Shown: in pieces, positions 17,909 to 25,407 of the stretch
Layout of the letters: every line of letters starts with the position of its first letter
Position numbering within the stretch: the stretch's first letter is position 1
Assembly (NCBI GenBank): GCA_034667225.1
Contig: JAXDKG010000004.1
Span: forward strand, 62,001-126,000
Length of the DNA: 64,000 nucleotides
Direction: 5' to 3'
Origin: DATMER01 sp034667225
GTDB taxonomy: Bacteria > Acidobacteriota > Thermoanaerobaculia > Multivoradales > UBA5704
Notes under the pieces: model-generated
What the model saw: the letters and a program-made list of their open reading frames with translations, nothing else
What the model was told of the DNA's origin: nothing
The model's database searches: none
Program-made: the position numbers and the translations under genes

Positions 17909-18723
17909 CTGGATTCTTCAAGGTCTCGGGCAGCGGCAACGACTTCCTCGCTCTGGTCGAAGAGCCCGAGCCTGCTCCCGAGGCGATCCAGGCCTGGTGC
18001 CGGCGCGGCATCTCCCTCGGGGCGGACGGCCTCTTCGTCCTGCGCCGCTCCGCGGACGGGGTGGCCATGGACTACTTCAACTCGGACGGCTACCCCGCGG
18101 ACCTCTGCCTGAACGGCACCCGCTGCGCCGCCCAGCTCGCCTTTCACCTGCGCTGGGCCGAAGACACTGTGGCCATCCGTACCGGCGCCGGGACGGTGGC
18201 GGCCCGGCGCGGGGACGAAACACGGGTCACCCTGGAGCTGCCCGCTCCCGAGCCCCCCCGGGAGCTCATTCTGGACGTGGACGGCATCCGATGTGCAGGG
18301 TACGGCGTGCGGGTAGGAGTGCCTCATTTCGTCCTCCCCTGGCCGGAGAGCCTGGACCAGGCACCGGTCGACACCCTGGGGAGGCAGATCCGGCACCATC
18401 CCCTTTTTCCGGAGGGAGCCAACGTCAACTTCGTGCGCTACCCCGACGGGCACAGGATGGAAATCCGGACCTTCGAGCGTGGGGTCGAGGCCGAGACGCT
18501 CTCCTGCGGGAGCGGCATCCTGGCCGGAGCCGCCGTCGGTCTGCACATCGGCAGATCGGCGCTGCCCCTGCGCGTGTCCGTCCAGGGAGGCTTCGAGCTG
18601 GAGGTAGGTAGTATCGCCGGCATTGGCTCGGCTTGGCTGTTGAGCGGAGATGCCCGAGTGGTCGCGCAAGGCGTTTTGCTTGAAGGTGCGGCGGTCAGCC
18701 CGCCGTCACCGACTTGGAGCTGA
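17905..18723 (+). CDS. dapF: Diaminopimelate epimerase
   Basis: 272 residues. DapF converts LL- to meso-diaminopimelate for lysine and peptidoglycan synthesis with two catalytic cysteines. Both are present: Cys68 in NSDGYPADLCLNGTRC and a second in FERGVEAETLSCGSG. The N-terminal KVSGSGNDFLAL is a variant of the usual KMxGxGNDF. The usual CGNG around the first cysteine is CLNG here, an unusual substitution next to the catalytic residue, and GSEA is GYPA. The fold and length are normal. It overlaps the FN3 lipoprotein gene upstream by four bases. Confidence 0.88.
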   Translation: MTGFFKVSGSGNDFLALVEEPEPAPEAIQAWCRRGISLGADGLFVLRRSADGVAMDYFNSDGYPADLCLNGTRCAAQLAFHLRWAEDTVAIRTGAGTVAARRGDETRVTLELPAPEPPRELILDVDGIRCAGYGVRVGVPHFVLPWPESLDQAPVDTLGRQIRHHPLFPEGANVNFVRYPDGHRMEIRTFERGVEAETLSCGSGILAGAAVGLHIGRSALPLRVSVQGGFELEVGSIAGIGSAWLLSGDARVVAQGVLLEGAAVSPPSPTWS

Positions 18724-18734
18724 GAGGAGTGGAC

Positions 18735-19451
18735 GTGGAGGAAATCAAAATTGCCGCGATCGTGCCCGCCTACAACGAGGCCGAGACCCTCGCCGAAGTC
18801 CTGAAGGTACTTCAGGCCACCCCTCTCATCCAGGAGGTGCTGGTGGTCTCGGACGGCTCGACCGACGACACCGTCGAGATCGCCCGCTCGCATGGGCTGC
18901 GCACCATCCACCTGCGCCAGAACCAGGGCAAGGGCATGGCCATGGCCGTGGGCGTCGCCCACACCGACGCCGAGATCCTCACCTTCGTGGATGGCGACAT
19001 CCTGAACCTGACCGTGGACCAGCTCACGCAGCTCATCGAGCCGGTGCTCTCAGGGCGCTCGGACATGAACGTCGGCGTGCGGGACCGGGGTCCGGCCCTC
19101 AACGACTTCCAGCGCCTTCACGGGCCGCTGCTCTCCGGCATCCGCTGCCTGCGGCGGGAAGTCTTCGAAGCCGTACCCGAGAGCCACCTCGAAGGGTTCG
19201 CCGTCGAGACCGGGCTCAACTGGGCCTGCGGCGAGCTCGGGATGCGGATCACCACGACCGTCCTGCACAACCTCAAGCACCTGGTCAAGGAGAAGAAGCG
19301 CGGCCTGGTCAGCGGCTTCCGCGCCCGCATGCGGATGTTTGCCGCCGTGTTCGGTGCCTATATGGTCCTGCGCGTCACGCGCCCCACGCTGCGCCAGATG
19401 GTCCCGCGCGGACAGGTGCTCCAACCCGAGCTCGAGTACATCAACTTCTAA
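18735..19451 (+). CDS. Family 2 glycosyltransferase (polyprenyl-phosphate sugar transferase type)
   Basis: 238 residues from the GTG at 18735, chosen because GAGAGGAG ends five bases before it; TTG at 18714 and GTG at 18729 are in-frame alternatives. GT-A fold motifs are clear: IVPAYNEAETL, VSDGSTDDT, a QGKGMAMAVG block and the metal-binding VDGD. There is no C-terminal membrane helix pair, so it resembles soluble dolichyl/polyprenyl-phosphate mannose synthase-like enzymes. The acceptor is unknown. It is the last gene of the hslVU-dapF operon. Confidence 0.85.
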   Translation: MEEIKIAAIVPAYNEAETLAEVLKVLQATPLIQEVLVVSDGSTDDTVEIARSHGLRTIHLRQNQGKGMAMAVGVAHTDAEILTFVDGDILNLTVDQLTQLIEPVLSGRSDMNVGVRDRGPALNDFQRLHGPLLSGIRCLRREVFEAVPESHLEGFAVETGLNWACGELGMRITTTVLHNLKHLVKEKKRGLVSGFRARMRMFAAVFGAYMVLRVTRPTLRQMVPRGQVLQPELEYINF

Positions 19452-19471
19452 AAGGGGAGAGAAAAAAAGAG

Positions 19472-19506
19472 GGGCTGTTCAGCCAGGAGGTCTGCCCAAA
19501 CAGCCC
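19472..19506 (+). terminator. Hairpin after the glycosyltransferase gene, possible terminator
   Basis: GGGCTGTT (19472-19479) pairs perfectly with AACAGCCC (19499-19506), with a 19-base loop. It lies 20 bases after the stop codon of the operon. There is no T-run right behind it, so if it terminates transcription it would need Rho or act as a weak site. Confidence 0.4.
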
Positions 19507-19577
19507 GGAGGGAGCTATAAGACGGATTTTTGAAGCCAGCGGCGCACAAGGCACCGCAGGCTGTTTTCTCGGTAACC

Positions 19578-19598
19578 GTGTTACTCAAATAGTAACAC
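19578..19598. promoter_or_regulatory. Perfect inverted repeat upstream of the TetR gene, probable operator
   Basis: GTGTTACT (19578-19585) and AGTAACAC (19591-19598) form a perfect eight-base dyad with a five-base spacer, the size and AT content of TetR-family operators, in a region otherwise rich in GC. A possible promoter follows (TTGTCG at 19612, TATAGG at 19634, 16-base spacer). It lies about 70-90 bases before the TetR start, so autoregulation is the simplest reading. Confidence 0.65.
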
Positions 19599-19665
19599 TA
19601 CTAGGGTCTCGTTGTCGAGCCTGGTTGCCCGGCTATAGGAGCCGTACTACTATGAAGTGCGGCGT

Positions 19666-20319
19666 ATGGCTGAAAACAAGACACCTTCCCCCTTCATCCG
19701 TGAGTTGAAGGACGACACGCCGGTCGAGCTGTCCTCCCACGACCGCATCCTTCTGTCCGCGCGGGCGCTGTTCTCCTCTCAAGGGTACGAGAACGCCACC
19801 ACGTCGGCGATCGCCCGCATGGCAGGGACGAGCGAGTCCCAGCTCATCAAGCACTTCAGCAGCAAGGAGGGTCTCCTCGCCGCGATCTTCGACCAGTCCT
19901 GGCAGCGCGTGTCCAAGGGCCTGTCCCAGGTGCTGACGCAGTGCGAGACCCCGTTCGACAAGCTGCGCGCCCTGTGCGAGCTGATGATCGACGCTCTGGA
20001 GAAGGACAAGGACCTGCGGACGCTGATGCTCCTGGAAGGGCGCCGCATCCGCAAGCACGGGTCCATGGTGGTCCTGACCGACGGCTTCCTCCAGATGGTC
20101 TCGACCCTGGACCATCTCCTCGGCGAGATGCGCGAGAGCGGCCAGCTCCGGCCTGACCTCAACGTGCAGGCGGTCCGCTCGGCTCTGATCGGGACGTTCG
20201 AGGGGCTGCTGCGGGACCAGATCCTTGCGGATCGGGGCAACTACCCGGCCAGCTACGACTCCACGGACCTCCGGAAGGTGTTCCGGATGTTCCTGGACTG
20301 CTTCGGGCCGGACAAGTAG
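19666..20319 (+). CDS. TetR family transcriptional regulator
   Basis: 217 residues from ATG 19666; an in-frame GTG at 19657 is possible. The N-terminal helix-turn-helix is typical: DRILLSARALFSSQGYENATTSAIARMAGTSESQLIKHF, then the family's YxxFxxKExLL-like segment KHFSSKEGLLAAIFD. The C-terminal ligand domain (about 150 residues) is all-helical and not assignable to a ligand. A perfect palindrome upstream (19578-19598) is the likely binding site. The ApbE-like gene follows 15 bases later and may be co-regulated. Confidence 0.9.
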   Translation: MAENKTPSPFIRELKDDTPVELSSHDRILLSARALFSSQGYENATTSAIARMAGTSESQLIKHFSSKEGLLAAIFDQSWQRVSKGLSQVLTQCETPFDKLRALCELMIDALEKDKDLRTLMLLEGRRIRKHGSMVVLTDGFLQMVSTLDHLLGEMRESGQLRPDLNVQAVRSALIGTFEGLLRDQILADRGNYPASYDSTDLRKVFRMFLDCFGPDK

Positions 20320-20334
20320 CCGTATCATCTCTCC

Positions 20335-21333
20335 ATGTTGTCACTCAGTCTGCTGCTGCTTCTCCAAGTCCAGATCCAGGCGTCCCCCCAGGAAATCCGG
20401 CCGGTCCGCGTCGCCGCCACCTCGTTCGGCAAGCCGGCCGAGATCGAGGTCCGCGACCTCCCGCGCGAGACGGCCCGCGTCGCCATCCAGTCCGCCTTCG
20501 ACGAGATCGCCGAGATCGAGCGCCTCACCCGGCCTGACGCCCTGAACGCCGGGGCAGGGCAGGGCCCGCAGGCGCTCGACCCGCGGCTCATGCCTCTCCT
20601 GGTCCGCGCCCAGGAGTTCTGCTTCTGGTCGGAAGGGGCCCACGGCCCTCTCGGGTGGGACCTCTATGAAGCCTGGGGTCTGCATGGAGCTGGTCCGGCC
20701 GGGGCGCCGCCCGAACCTCCAGATACCGAGCGCCTGGAGCGCGCCAAGGTGGCGGCCCGGTGCGACACGCTCCGGCTGAACCCCTCCAAGGGCACGGCCG
20801 AGCTTGCCACCGGAGCGCGGCTCGACCTCGGCGGTTTCGCGGAAGGGCACGCGGTCGACCGGGCAGTCGAGGTGCTGCGCCAGAAGGGCGTGGGCAACGG
20901 TTTCGTGCAGATCGGCGGGGTGCAGCGGGCTTTCGGCGGGGGTGTGGACGGACGCGGGTGGAAGGTTCTGCTCCCGGAGTACCCGGGCAGGGACCGAGCC
21001 TCCGGTCTCTTCCTGCTGCACGACCGGGCCGCCGCCGTCTTCTCGATCGAGGACAACCCGCTGAAGATCGCGGACCAGGCCATGCTCCCCTACCTCCACC
21101 AGCGCACCGGGCTGCCAGCGGCGGGCGTGGCAGGCGTGGCCGCGGTGACCGACCTGGCGGTCGACGCCCAGGCCCTGGCCATCGCCATGGCCCTCACCGG
21201 CCCGCGCGAAGGACAACTGCGCCTGGGTTCGCTGCGCCCGAGCCCGTCGGTGCTCTGGTTCCTCGGCAACGGCTCCGGAACGCCGCTCCAGGTGGACCAC
21301 CGCTGGGGCGAGATCATCGCCGCGTCGAGATAG
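20335..21333 (+). CDS. Divergent ApbE-like FAD:protein FMN transferase
   Basis: 332 residues with an N-terminal signal-like segment (LSLLLLLQVQIQA). The ApbE fold is indicated by the series FDEIAEIERLTRPDALNA, LDLGGFAEGHAVDRAVEVLRQKG, FVQIGGVQRAFG and TDLAVDAQALAIAMAL. ApbE attaches FMN to Ser/Thr of exported proteins using FAD. Two signature sites are altered: the usual H(I/S)IDPRTG reads LPYLHQRTG, and the usual DA(L)STA reads DAQALAIA. It may be a diverged transferase or an inactive relative. A canonical ApbE is encoded at 28778-29653. No FMN-binding partner is adjacent here. Confidence 0.7.
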   Translation: MLSLSLLLLLQVQIQASPQEIRPVRVAATSFGKPAEIEVRDLPRETARVAIQSAFDEIAEIERLTRPDALNAGAGQGPQALDPRLMPLLVRAQEFCFWSEGAHGPLGWDLYEAWGLHGAGPAGAPPEPPDTERLERAKVAARCDTLRLNPSKGTAELATGARLDLGGFAEGHAVDRAVEVLRQKGVGNGFVQIGGVQRAFGGGVDGRGWKVLLPEYPGRDRASGLFLLHDRAAAVFSIEDNPLKIADQAMLPYLHQRTGLPAAGVAGVAAVTDLAVDAQALAIAMALTGPREGQLRLGSLRPSPSVLWFLGNGSGTPLQVDHRWGEIIAASR

Positions 21334-21368
21334 CCGAGGCGGAGCACTGCGTCGAGGCGTAGACCCTC

Positions 21369-21397
21369 TTGACATGAGACTACTGTACCAGGATAAT
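21369..21397 (+). promoter_or_regulatory. Near-consensus sigma-70 promoter for the ArsR gene
   Basis: TTGACA (21369-21374), a 17-base spacer and GATAAT (21392-21397). Both hexamers and the spacing are close to ideal. The predicted transcript begins around 21403-21407, right at the proposed GTG start, so the mRNA would be leaderless. Overlap of promoter and operator is the rule for ArsR repressors. Confidence 0.7.
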
Positions 21398-21406
21398 GGA
21401 AATGTC

Positions 21407-21733
21407 GTGAGCGACCTCCGCCAATACGCCGACCGCTTTACCGCTCTGGGCCATGAGGTCCGGCTTCGGATCCTGCGCCGGCTCCGGAAGGCGCATCCGG
21501 ATGGCATGGTCGTCGGCGAGATCCAGAAGGAGATTGGAGTGCCTGCCTCCACCCTGTCGCACCACCTGGAGGTCCTGCTCCACGAAGGGCTGGTCCGGCA
21601 GCGCCGCGAGGGACGATTCTTGCGCTACTTCACAGACGAGCAGGGCCTCGAGGAGCTGCTCCACTTCCTCGATGCCGAGTGCTGTCCCCGCCCTGGCGAG
21701 CAGATCGGCTTCGGCAGGAAGACGGCAACCTGA
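21407..21733 (+). CDS. ArsR family transcriptional regulator
   Basis: 108 residues if translation begins at GTG 21407; the ATG at 21374 overlaps the -35 box of a strong promoter and is therefore less likely. Winged-helix elements: FTALGHEVRLRILRRL, then GEIQKEIGVPASTLSHHLEVLLHEGLV (recognition helix) and the wing RREGRFLRYF. The tail has AECCPRPG; two adjacent Cys could be a metal or redox site but the classical ELCVCDL motif of arsenic sensors is missing. The signal is therefore unknown. It stands alone, transcribed away from the ApbE-like gene upstream with 73 bases between. Confidence 0.88.
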   Translation: MSDLRQYADRFTALGHEVRLRILRRLRKAHPDGMVVGEIQKEIGVPASTLSHHLEVLLHEGLVRQRREGRFLRYFTDEQGLEELLHFLDAECCPRPGEQIGFGRKTAT

Positions 21734-21840
21734 GCGCAAAATTTTTTTGGGGAATATTTCGATCTATCTAGGATAGCAGAATAGTTCTCGGCCCAATTTC
21801 GGTGCCGGGATACGTCCCTGAGAGGGGAAGGAGTTTGCAC

Positions 21841-22250
21841 ATGGCCGACGTACGGTTGTACATGAACAAGGTGAACCGGTGGGAGCACCTGGACACTGCG
21901 GTGACCACCAACCAGGTGCCGAGCCTGGAGGGGAGCCTGCCCAAGCTGCGGGACAGGTCGAGGCGGATGCGCGAGCTGTACGCGCAGCACTCTCGGCGTT
22001 CGCCGCGGCGCGGCAGGTGATCACCCAGGAGATGCAGCAGTTGATCGAGGAGGGGGACCAGGTCGTGCGCGTGGTGCGGGAGGCGGTCAAGGACCACTAC
22101 GGCAAGCGCAACGAGAAGCTGGTCGAGTTCGGCGTCCAGCCGCTGCGGGCGATCGCCGAGAAGCGGCGCCGCAACCACAAGAAGAAGCTGGATGAGACCC
22201 CCGCCGAGCCCGCCGTCCCGACCGCTCCGGCTCCGGATTCTGTGAAGTAG
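21841..22250 (+). pseudogene. Small helical protein gene with a one-base frameshift
   Basis: An AAGGAG ribosome-binding site precedes ATG 21841. The first frame gives MADVRLYMNKVNRWEHL...MRELYAQ and then stops after nonsense at 22018-22020. A second frame, open to 22250, continues with an equally gene-like sequence (LSAFAAARQVITQEMQQLIE, then REAVKDHYGKRNEKLVEFG). The two join naturally around 21984-21992 if one base is restored (CAG-GCACTC instead of CAG-CACTC), giving a protein of ~136 residues, helical, with a Pro/Ala tail. The function is unknown. This could be a real disruption, a sequencing error or recoding; the break is not in a homopolymer. Confidence 0.65.
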
Positions 22251-22259
22251 CCTGTCATC

Positions 22260-22294
22260 CCGGGGGCGTGCTGCCAGGCGCCCCCGGCCTTTTT
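22260..22294 (+). terminator. Intrinsic terminator
   Basis: CCGGGGGCG (22260-22268) pairs perfectly with CGCCCCCGG (22279-22287) over a 10-base loop, followed after two bases by TTTTT (22290-22294). It lies ten bases after the stop codon of the frameshifted gene, showing that gene was an expressed unit. Confidence 0.85.
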
Positions 22295-22642
22295 GATCCG
22301 TGTTTCCGTGTGAACTTTCGTGGATCGGCGAGGGATTTCCCCGAGATGTCACGAAAAGCTCTCCACGCGCACTCTCTTTTTCAGGAAGCGCGCAAAGGCG
22401 AGACATGGTACCGGAGTCAGCCGTCGCGTCCGGACAGAACCAGCCTTTTCGTCTTGACGATCTATGGGAAAAAAGGTGGAAATTGCTCCTATTGGACCGA
22501 AGGCGCGGTCCTGTGCCCGTCCCTGGCGCCGGTATTCTGCATATTAATCAGTGATTTCTCTCCCTTCATCGCGATAAGCCGCCATTTCATGACACCCCCG
22601 CTTCCGCTTACGATCCTGCCCGTGAAATACCGGCGCAGGGAG
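22295..22642. other. Intergenic region upstream of the XRE gene, no gene seen
   Basis: The region has lower GC than its surroundings with several A/T runs. The frame of the XRE gene is open through it but the translation is not protein-like. Alternative starts for the XRE gene lie at ATG 22589 and GTG 22622. I see no convincing promoter or RNA; the AT-rich stretch near 22536-22550 (CATATTAATC) may be a -10 region. Confidence 0.4.
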
Positions 22643-23176
22643 ATGGGGTCCAAGTTCTTTGGACGCGCCATCAAGAGGTGGCGCCTCTTTGCCGGCCTCT
22701 CACAGGACGAATTGGCGGAAAGGGCGCAGGTGAGTGTGACCCTGGTGGGGACCATCGAACGGGAACGCGGACACCTTTCTGAGGAGATCTTCTGCAAACT
22801 CTGCCTCGGTCTGGAGACGGAACTCGGCAGGCCCATGTTGAGATCCGTTTTGCACGACGTGCTCTCAAGTCTTTGGCAAGAGCTGTCGGCGATCCAAAAA
22901 CCTTTGCGGCAGGAGAGAGGGTGGGGGGCCGAGGAGGGCGAGAGATTGGACACGAGCCCGGGAGATTTTGAGCGGACCCTCGATTCCGCCTTGACGGAAG
23001 TCAAGAAGCTTGCCCTGCTCTGGCACCGCTCTCAAGGCCCGCGGATGCACGGGCCGGAATGGATGCCGGCGCTCCAGAGCGACCTCCTCCCTGAGGGGCT
23101 GGAACGCACGGCCGCGGCAGGAAAGGCACGGGTGAGTAAGTCCGGCAAGAGGCCGAAGCGGCCAGCCGGCGAATGA
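22643..23176 (+). CDS. XRE-type helix-turn-helix protein
   Basis: 177 residues from ATG 22643. The N-terminal 65 residues are a Cro/C1 helix-turn-helix: FGRAIKRWRLFAGLSQDELAERAQVSVTLVGTIERERGHLS. The rest is a charged helical region ending in a basic tail (KSGKRPKRPAGE). The start is uncertain because the frame is open further upstream. It is the nearest regulator to the secreted-peptide cassette at 23480-27823, same strand, 303 bases away, so it could control it; that is only positional inference. A 20-codon ORF overlaps its stop (ATGA at 23173) and is probably meaningless. Confidence 0.75.
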   Translation: MGSKFFGRAIKRWRLFAGLSQDELAERAQVSVTLVGTIERERGHLSEEIFCKLCLGLETELGRPMLRSVLHDVLSSLWQELSAIQKPLRQERGWGAEEGERLDTSPGDFERTLDSALTEVKKLALLWHRSQGPRMHGPEWMPALQSDLLPEGLERTAAAGKARVSKSGKRPKRPAGE

Positions 23177-23479
23177 ACACCGAAGGAGATCGACGCAACG
23201 TGTCACGCTTCGAGAGAATGAAGCACGAGAAATAAGTGAAGGGTTAGCAGATGGGCTGTACCGGCGGCCAGCTCCGGCTGAGGGGAACTGTGCCCGGAAT
23301 CTCGGCCGCGTGCGGCTACCTCTACCGCGCAGGAGCGACCCCGGGCAAGTCTTGTCTGAGCCGTGGAGGTGTAGGAACGTGCCTTCCATACAAGCAATCA
23401 CGCTTACACCAAATCAAAGCACACTCTGTTAGTGAGGGCTCGAACTGGATCGCAGCTCTCCCTCGTGGAGGTCGTACGC
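23177..23479. other. Intergenic region between XRE gene and peptide gene
   Basis: No supported gene. ORFs start at 23251 (114 codons) and 23173 (20 codons) but lack good ribosome-binding sites and protein-like composition. The region should hold the promoter of the peptide gene. The last 15 bases contain its strong ribosome-binding site (GGAGGT, 23467-23472). Confidence 0.4.
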
Positions 23480-23668
23480 ATGCATCGAAGGCGATTGAAT
23501 CTTCTTGCTGTCTTGACCGGGATTCTGGCGCTGCTCGCTCTCGGCGTCTCACTGGTACCTGCAGAGGCTGTCACACAGTACGCAGCGGGCTTTGAGCGTG
23601 CTGGTACCCACATCTGCCGTTGCCCTGTCCAGTACGGCGACTGTGTGTGTGAGTGGAAAACGTTCTGA
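23480..23668 (+). CDS. Small secreted cysteine-motif peptide
   Basis: 62 residues from ATG 23480, which has GGAGGT seven bases upstream; the ORF is open further but this start is clearly the best. The N-terminus MHRRRLNLL plus a hydrophobic core (LTGILALLALGVSLV) is a signal peptide or single membrane helix, with a possible cleavage near PAEA. The mature part of about 33 residues has four cysteines in the symmetric pattern CxC-x6-CxC (CRCPVQYGDCVC), which could bind metal or form disulfides. It is followed by a hairpin and then by a propeller, a thioredoxin-like protein and a permease on the same strand. The layout recalls small exported peptides of Bacteroidota (NVEALA type) encoded with propeller lipoproteins; sequence similarity is not evident. 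Confidence 0.65.
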   Translation: MHRRRLNLLAVLTGILALLALGVSLVPAEAVTQYAAGFERAGTHICRCPVQYGDCVCEWKTF

Positions 23669-23683
23669 AACGCGTCTGAGGGT

Positions 23684-23710
23684 GGGGGCACGGTTCGCGG
23701 CCGTGCCTCC
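23684..23710 (+). terminator. Hairpin between peptide and propeller genes, partial terminator or mRNA stabiliser
   Basis: GGGGGCACGG (23684-23693) pairs with CCGTGCCTCC (23701-23710), ten pairs including one G-T, loop of seven. No T-run follows. Such a hairpin right after a precursor-peptide gene often lets the peptide be made in excess over downstream genes. Confidence 0.5.
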
Positions 23711-23734
23711 ACAGTTCATCCGTGAGGGACTTTC

Positions 23735-24799
23735 ATGACTTTCAATGACTCGCTGCCATATCTGACAAGGATGATGCGTATTCTTCGGGCGACAGCAGCA
23801 GCGGTAACTATCGCGGCGACCGTAGTGGCAACTTCGCGGGCAGACCCCAATCTAGCCCTTGTGCGGCGCACGGCCTTGAAGAAAGCGTCGGGCCGGGTAG
23901 ACCAGGTAGTACCCCTTCCCTCCGGCGGTTTCCTGGTGCGGGACGCGGACCTGCTCAACGAGCATACCCAGGCGCTGGAGGTCTACGATGCCTCGGGGCG
24001 GTTCATCCGCAAGATCGGCGGCTTCGGTCCCCGGCCCGGGAGCTATCAGGCATTGAAAAGCATCGCCGTTTCCGGCAGCACCATCTGGGTCGCCGATCTC
24101 ATCGGCAGGCTCTCCTTCTTCGATCTCCAAGGCAAGCTCCTTGGTACCAAGCTGATTCAGCAGCCTGGATACCAGGTCGAGGGTATCGTGCTCGACGAGG
24201 CGCGCGGCCATGCCTACCTGAGCGGCTGCCTTCCGACTCACGTCTACCTGGACCGGGGCTGCAAGGTCGTGCACCAGTACAGCCTGCAAGACAAGAGGTA
24301 TCTACGATCATTTCTGGACAACGATCCTCAACTCCAGGAGCGGAATACCATCGCCTTCAGCGACAACTCTCTCGACGTGGACCCCCAGGGCATGATCTGG
24401 GTAGTAGACGCCCCGGTGTTCAAGCTGTTGCGGGTAGACCCCCGCACCGCAAAGACCCAGGGATTCCCCATCCGGAGCACCACCGCCAGGCCGATTGCCA
24501 AGGTCGAAGCCGGCTCGAACACTCAGGCCATCTATGAAAGCTCATACCTGCTCGACCGGGTGCTCGTGGCCGGTGGACACACGGTGGTCTCGATCCGCGT
24601 TCCCAAGGGAGGGAGTGGGCTGCTGGAAGTCTTCGATGCAAACGGGCGGCAGGTCGCCACGGATCTCAAGCCACCCGGGAAGCTTGTCGGCAAAACCCGG
24701 GATGGCCGCCTTCTGTTCGTGTCCGCGCTCAAGGGGGGCTTCGAAATCGGCGAGTACTCCCTTTCCTTGAAAACCTCTCGTCCCCAGGCAGGGAGATAG
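23735..24799 (+). CDS. Exported 6-bladed beta-propeller protein
   Basis: 354 residues. An internal hydrophobic segment (ILRATAAAVTIAATVVATSRA, about residues 15-35) is the signal peptide; a start at ATG 23771 is possible, but 23735 has the better ribosome-binding site (GAGGGA). The remainder has blade patterns of the 6-bladed propeller/NHL type: LEVYDASGRFIRKIGGFG, LKSIAVSGSTIWVADLIGRLSFFDLQG, LDVDPQGMIWVVDAPVFKLLRVDP, LEVFDANGRQVATDL. Cysteines appear at SGCLP and DRGCKV. Propellers of this family bind peptides, sugars or lipids; here the gene lies between a small secreted peptide and a thioredoxin-like gene (two bases downstream), so peptide binding is a plausible role. Confidence 0.8.
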   Translation: MTFNDSLPYLTRMMRILRATAAAVTIAATVVATSRADPNLALVRRTALKKASGRVDQVVPLPSGGFLVRDADLLNEHTQALEVYDASGRFIRKIGGFGPRPGSYQALKSIAVSGSTIWVADLIGRLSFFDLQGKLLGTKLIQQPGYQVEGIVLDEARGHAYLSGCLPTHVYLDRGCKVVHQYSLQDKRYLRSFLDNDPQLQERNTIAFSDNSLDVDPQGMIWVVDAPVFKLLRVDPRTAKTQGFPIRSTTARPIAKVEAGSNTQAIYESSYLLDRVLVAGGHTVVSIRVPKGGSGLLEVFDANGRQVATDLKPPGKLVGKTRDGRLLFVSALKGGFEIGEYSLSLKTSRPQAGR

Positions 24800-24801
24800 A
24801 T

Positions 24802-25407
24802 GTGACCCGGCAGCCGCCCCCCTTGCGACTCCGCCTGGCCTATGGGTCCTGCATCATCCTCATGCTGGTGTCGCTCGCCGTGATTGCCTGGAAGCTGCCG
24901 CACCTGCGCCAAGCAGGGGCGGCAGAGACAAGGCAGCCGATGACACCCGAGCAGGTCGGCGCCTTGTTCTCGCGGTCGCTTCTCGTGAGCGAAAGTCAGT
25001 TCATGCGACTTGCGGATTCGCAGAGCAAGTACCTGATCCTTTTCCTCTTCACGCCCGCGGATTGCGCGGCTTGCCTGCCGGAGCTCGCAGACCTCAGCCG
25101 CTTCGACCAGGAACGTCCCGATGTCGAGGTCCTGGCGCTCATGAGCTTCTCCAGCCCCGACGAGGCACGACAGACTCGGGAGAATTTCAGCCTCGAAATC
25201 CCTGTGCTCCAGGACCCCTCCGGTGAGTTGCTGGAGGCATTCGCTCCGCCGCAGACACCCTGGAAAGTCGTTGTCAGGCGGGCAGACCGCCGGGTGCTGT
25301 TCGAAAGCCCCCGCAGCGTGAGCGCCGAGGAGCGCGATGCTTTCCTTGCGCGTGTCCGCCGGCTTGGCACCGAGCCAGGGGGAGCGGATGGCGGCACTGG
25401 TGGATGA
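24802..25407 (+). CDS. Membrane-anchored thioredoxin-like (redoxin/TlpA-type) protein
   Basis: 201 residues from GTG 24802, two bases after the propeller gene. One N-terminal transmembrane helix (SCIILMLVSLAVIAWKL) anchors a periplasmic domain. The thioredoxin fold is shown by YLILFLFTPADCAACLPELADL, with CAAC as the active-site CxxC, then VEVLALMSFSSPDEA and the cis-Pro region APPQTPWKVVV. It should reduce, oxidise or isomerise disulfides outside the cytoplasm. The likely substrates are the cysteine peptide or the propeller encoded upstream; that is inference from neighbourhood. Its 3' end overlaps the start of the permease gene by 20 bases. Confidence 0.8.
   Translation: MTRQPPPLRLRLAYGSCIILMLVSLAVIAWKLPHLRQAGAAETRQPMTPEQVGALFSRSLLVSESQFMRLADSQSKYLILFLFTPADCAACLPELADLSRFDQERPDVEVLALMSFSSPDEARQTRENFSLEIPVLQDPSGELLEAFAPPQTPWKVVVRRADRRVLFESPRSVSAEERDAFLARVRRLGTEPGGADGGTGG

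Noticed and set aside
23251..23595. 114-codon ORF rich in Cys overlapping the peptide gene
   Set aside because: No good ribosome-binding site, no signal peptide, and the overlapping peptide frame has far better signals.
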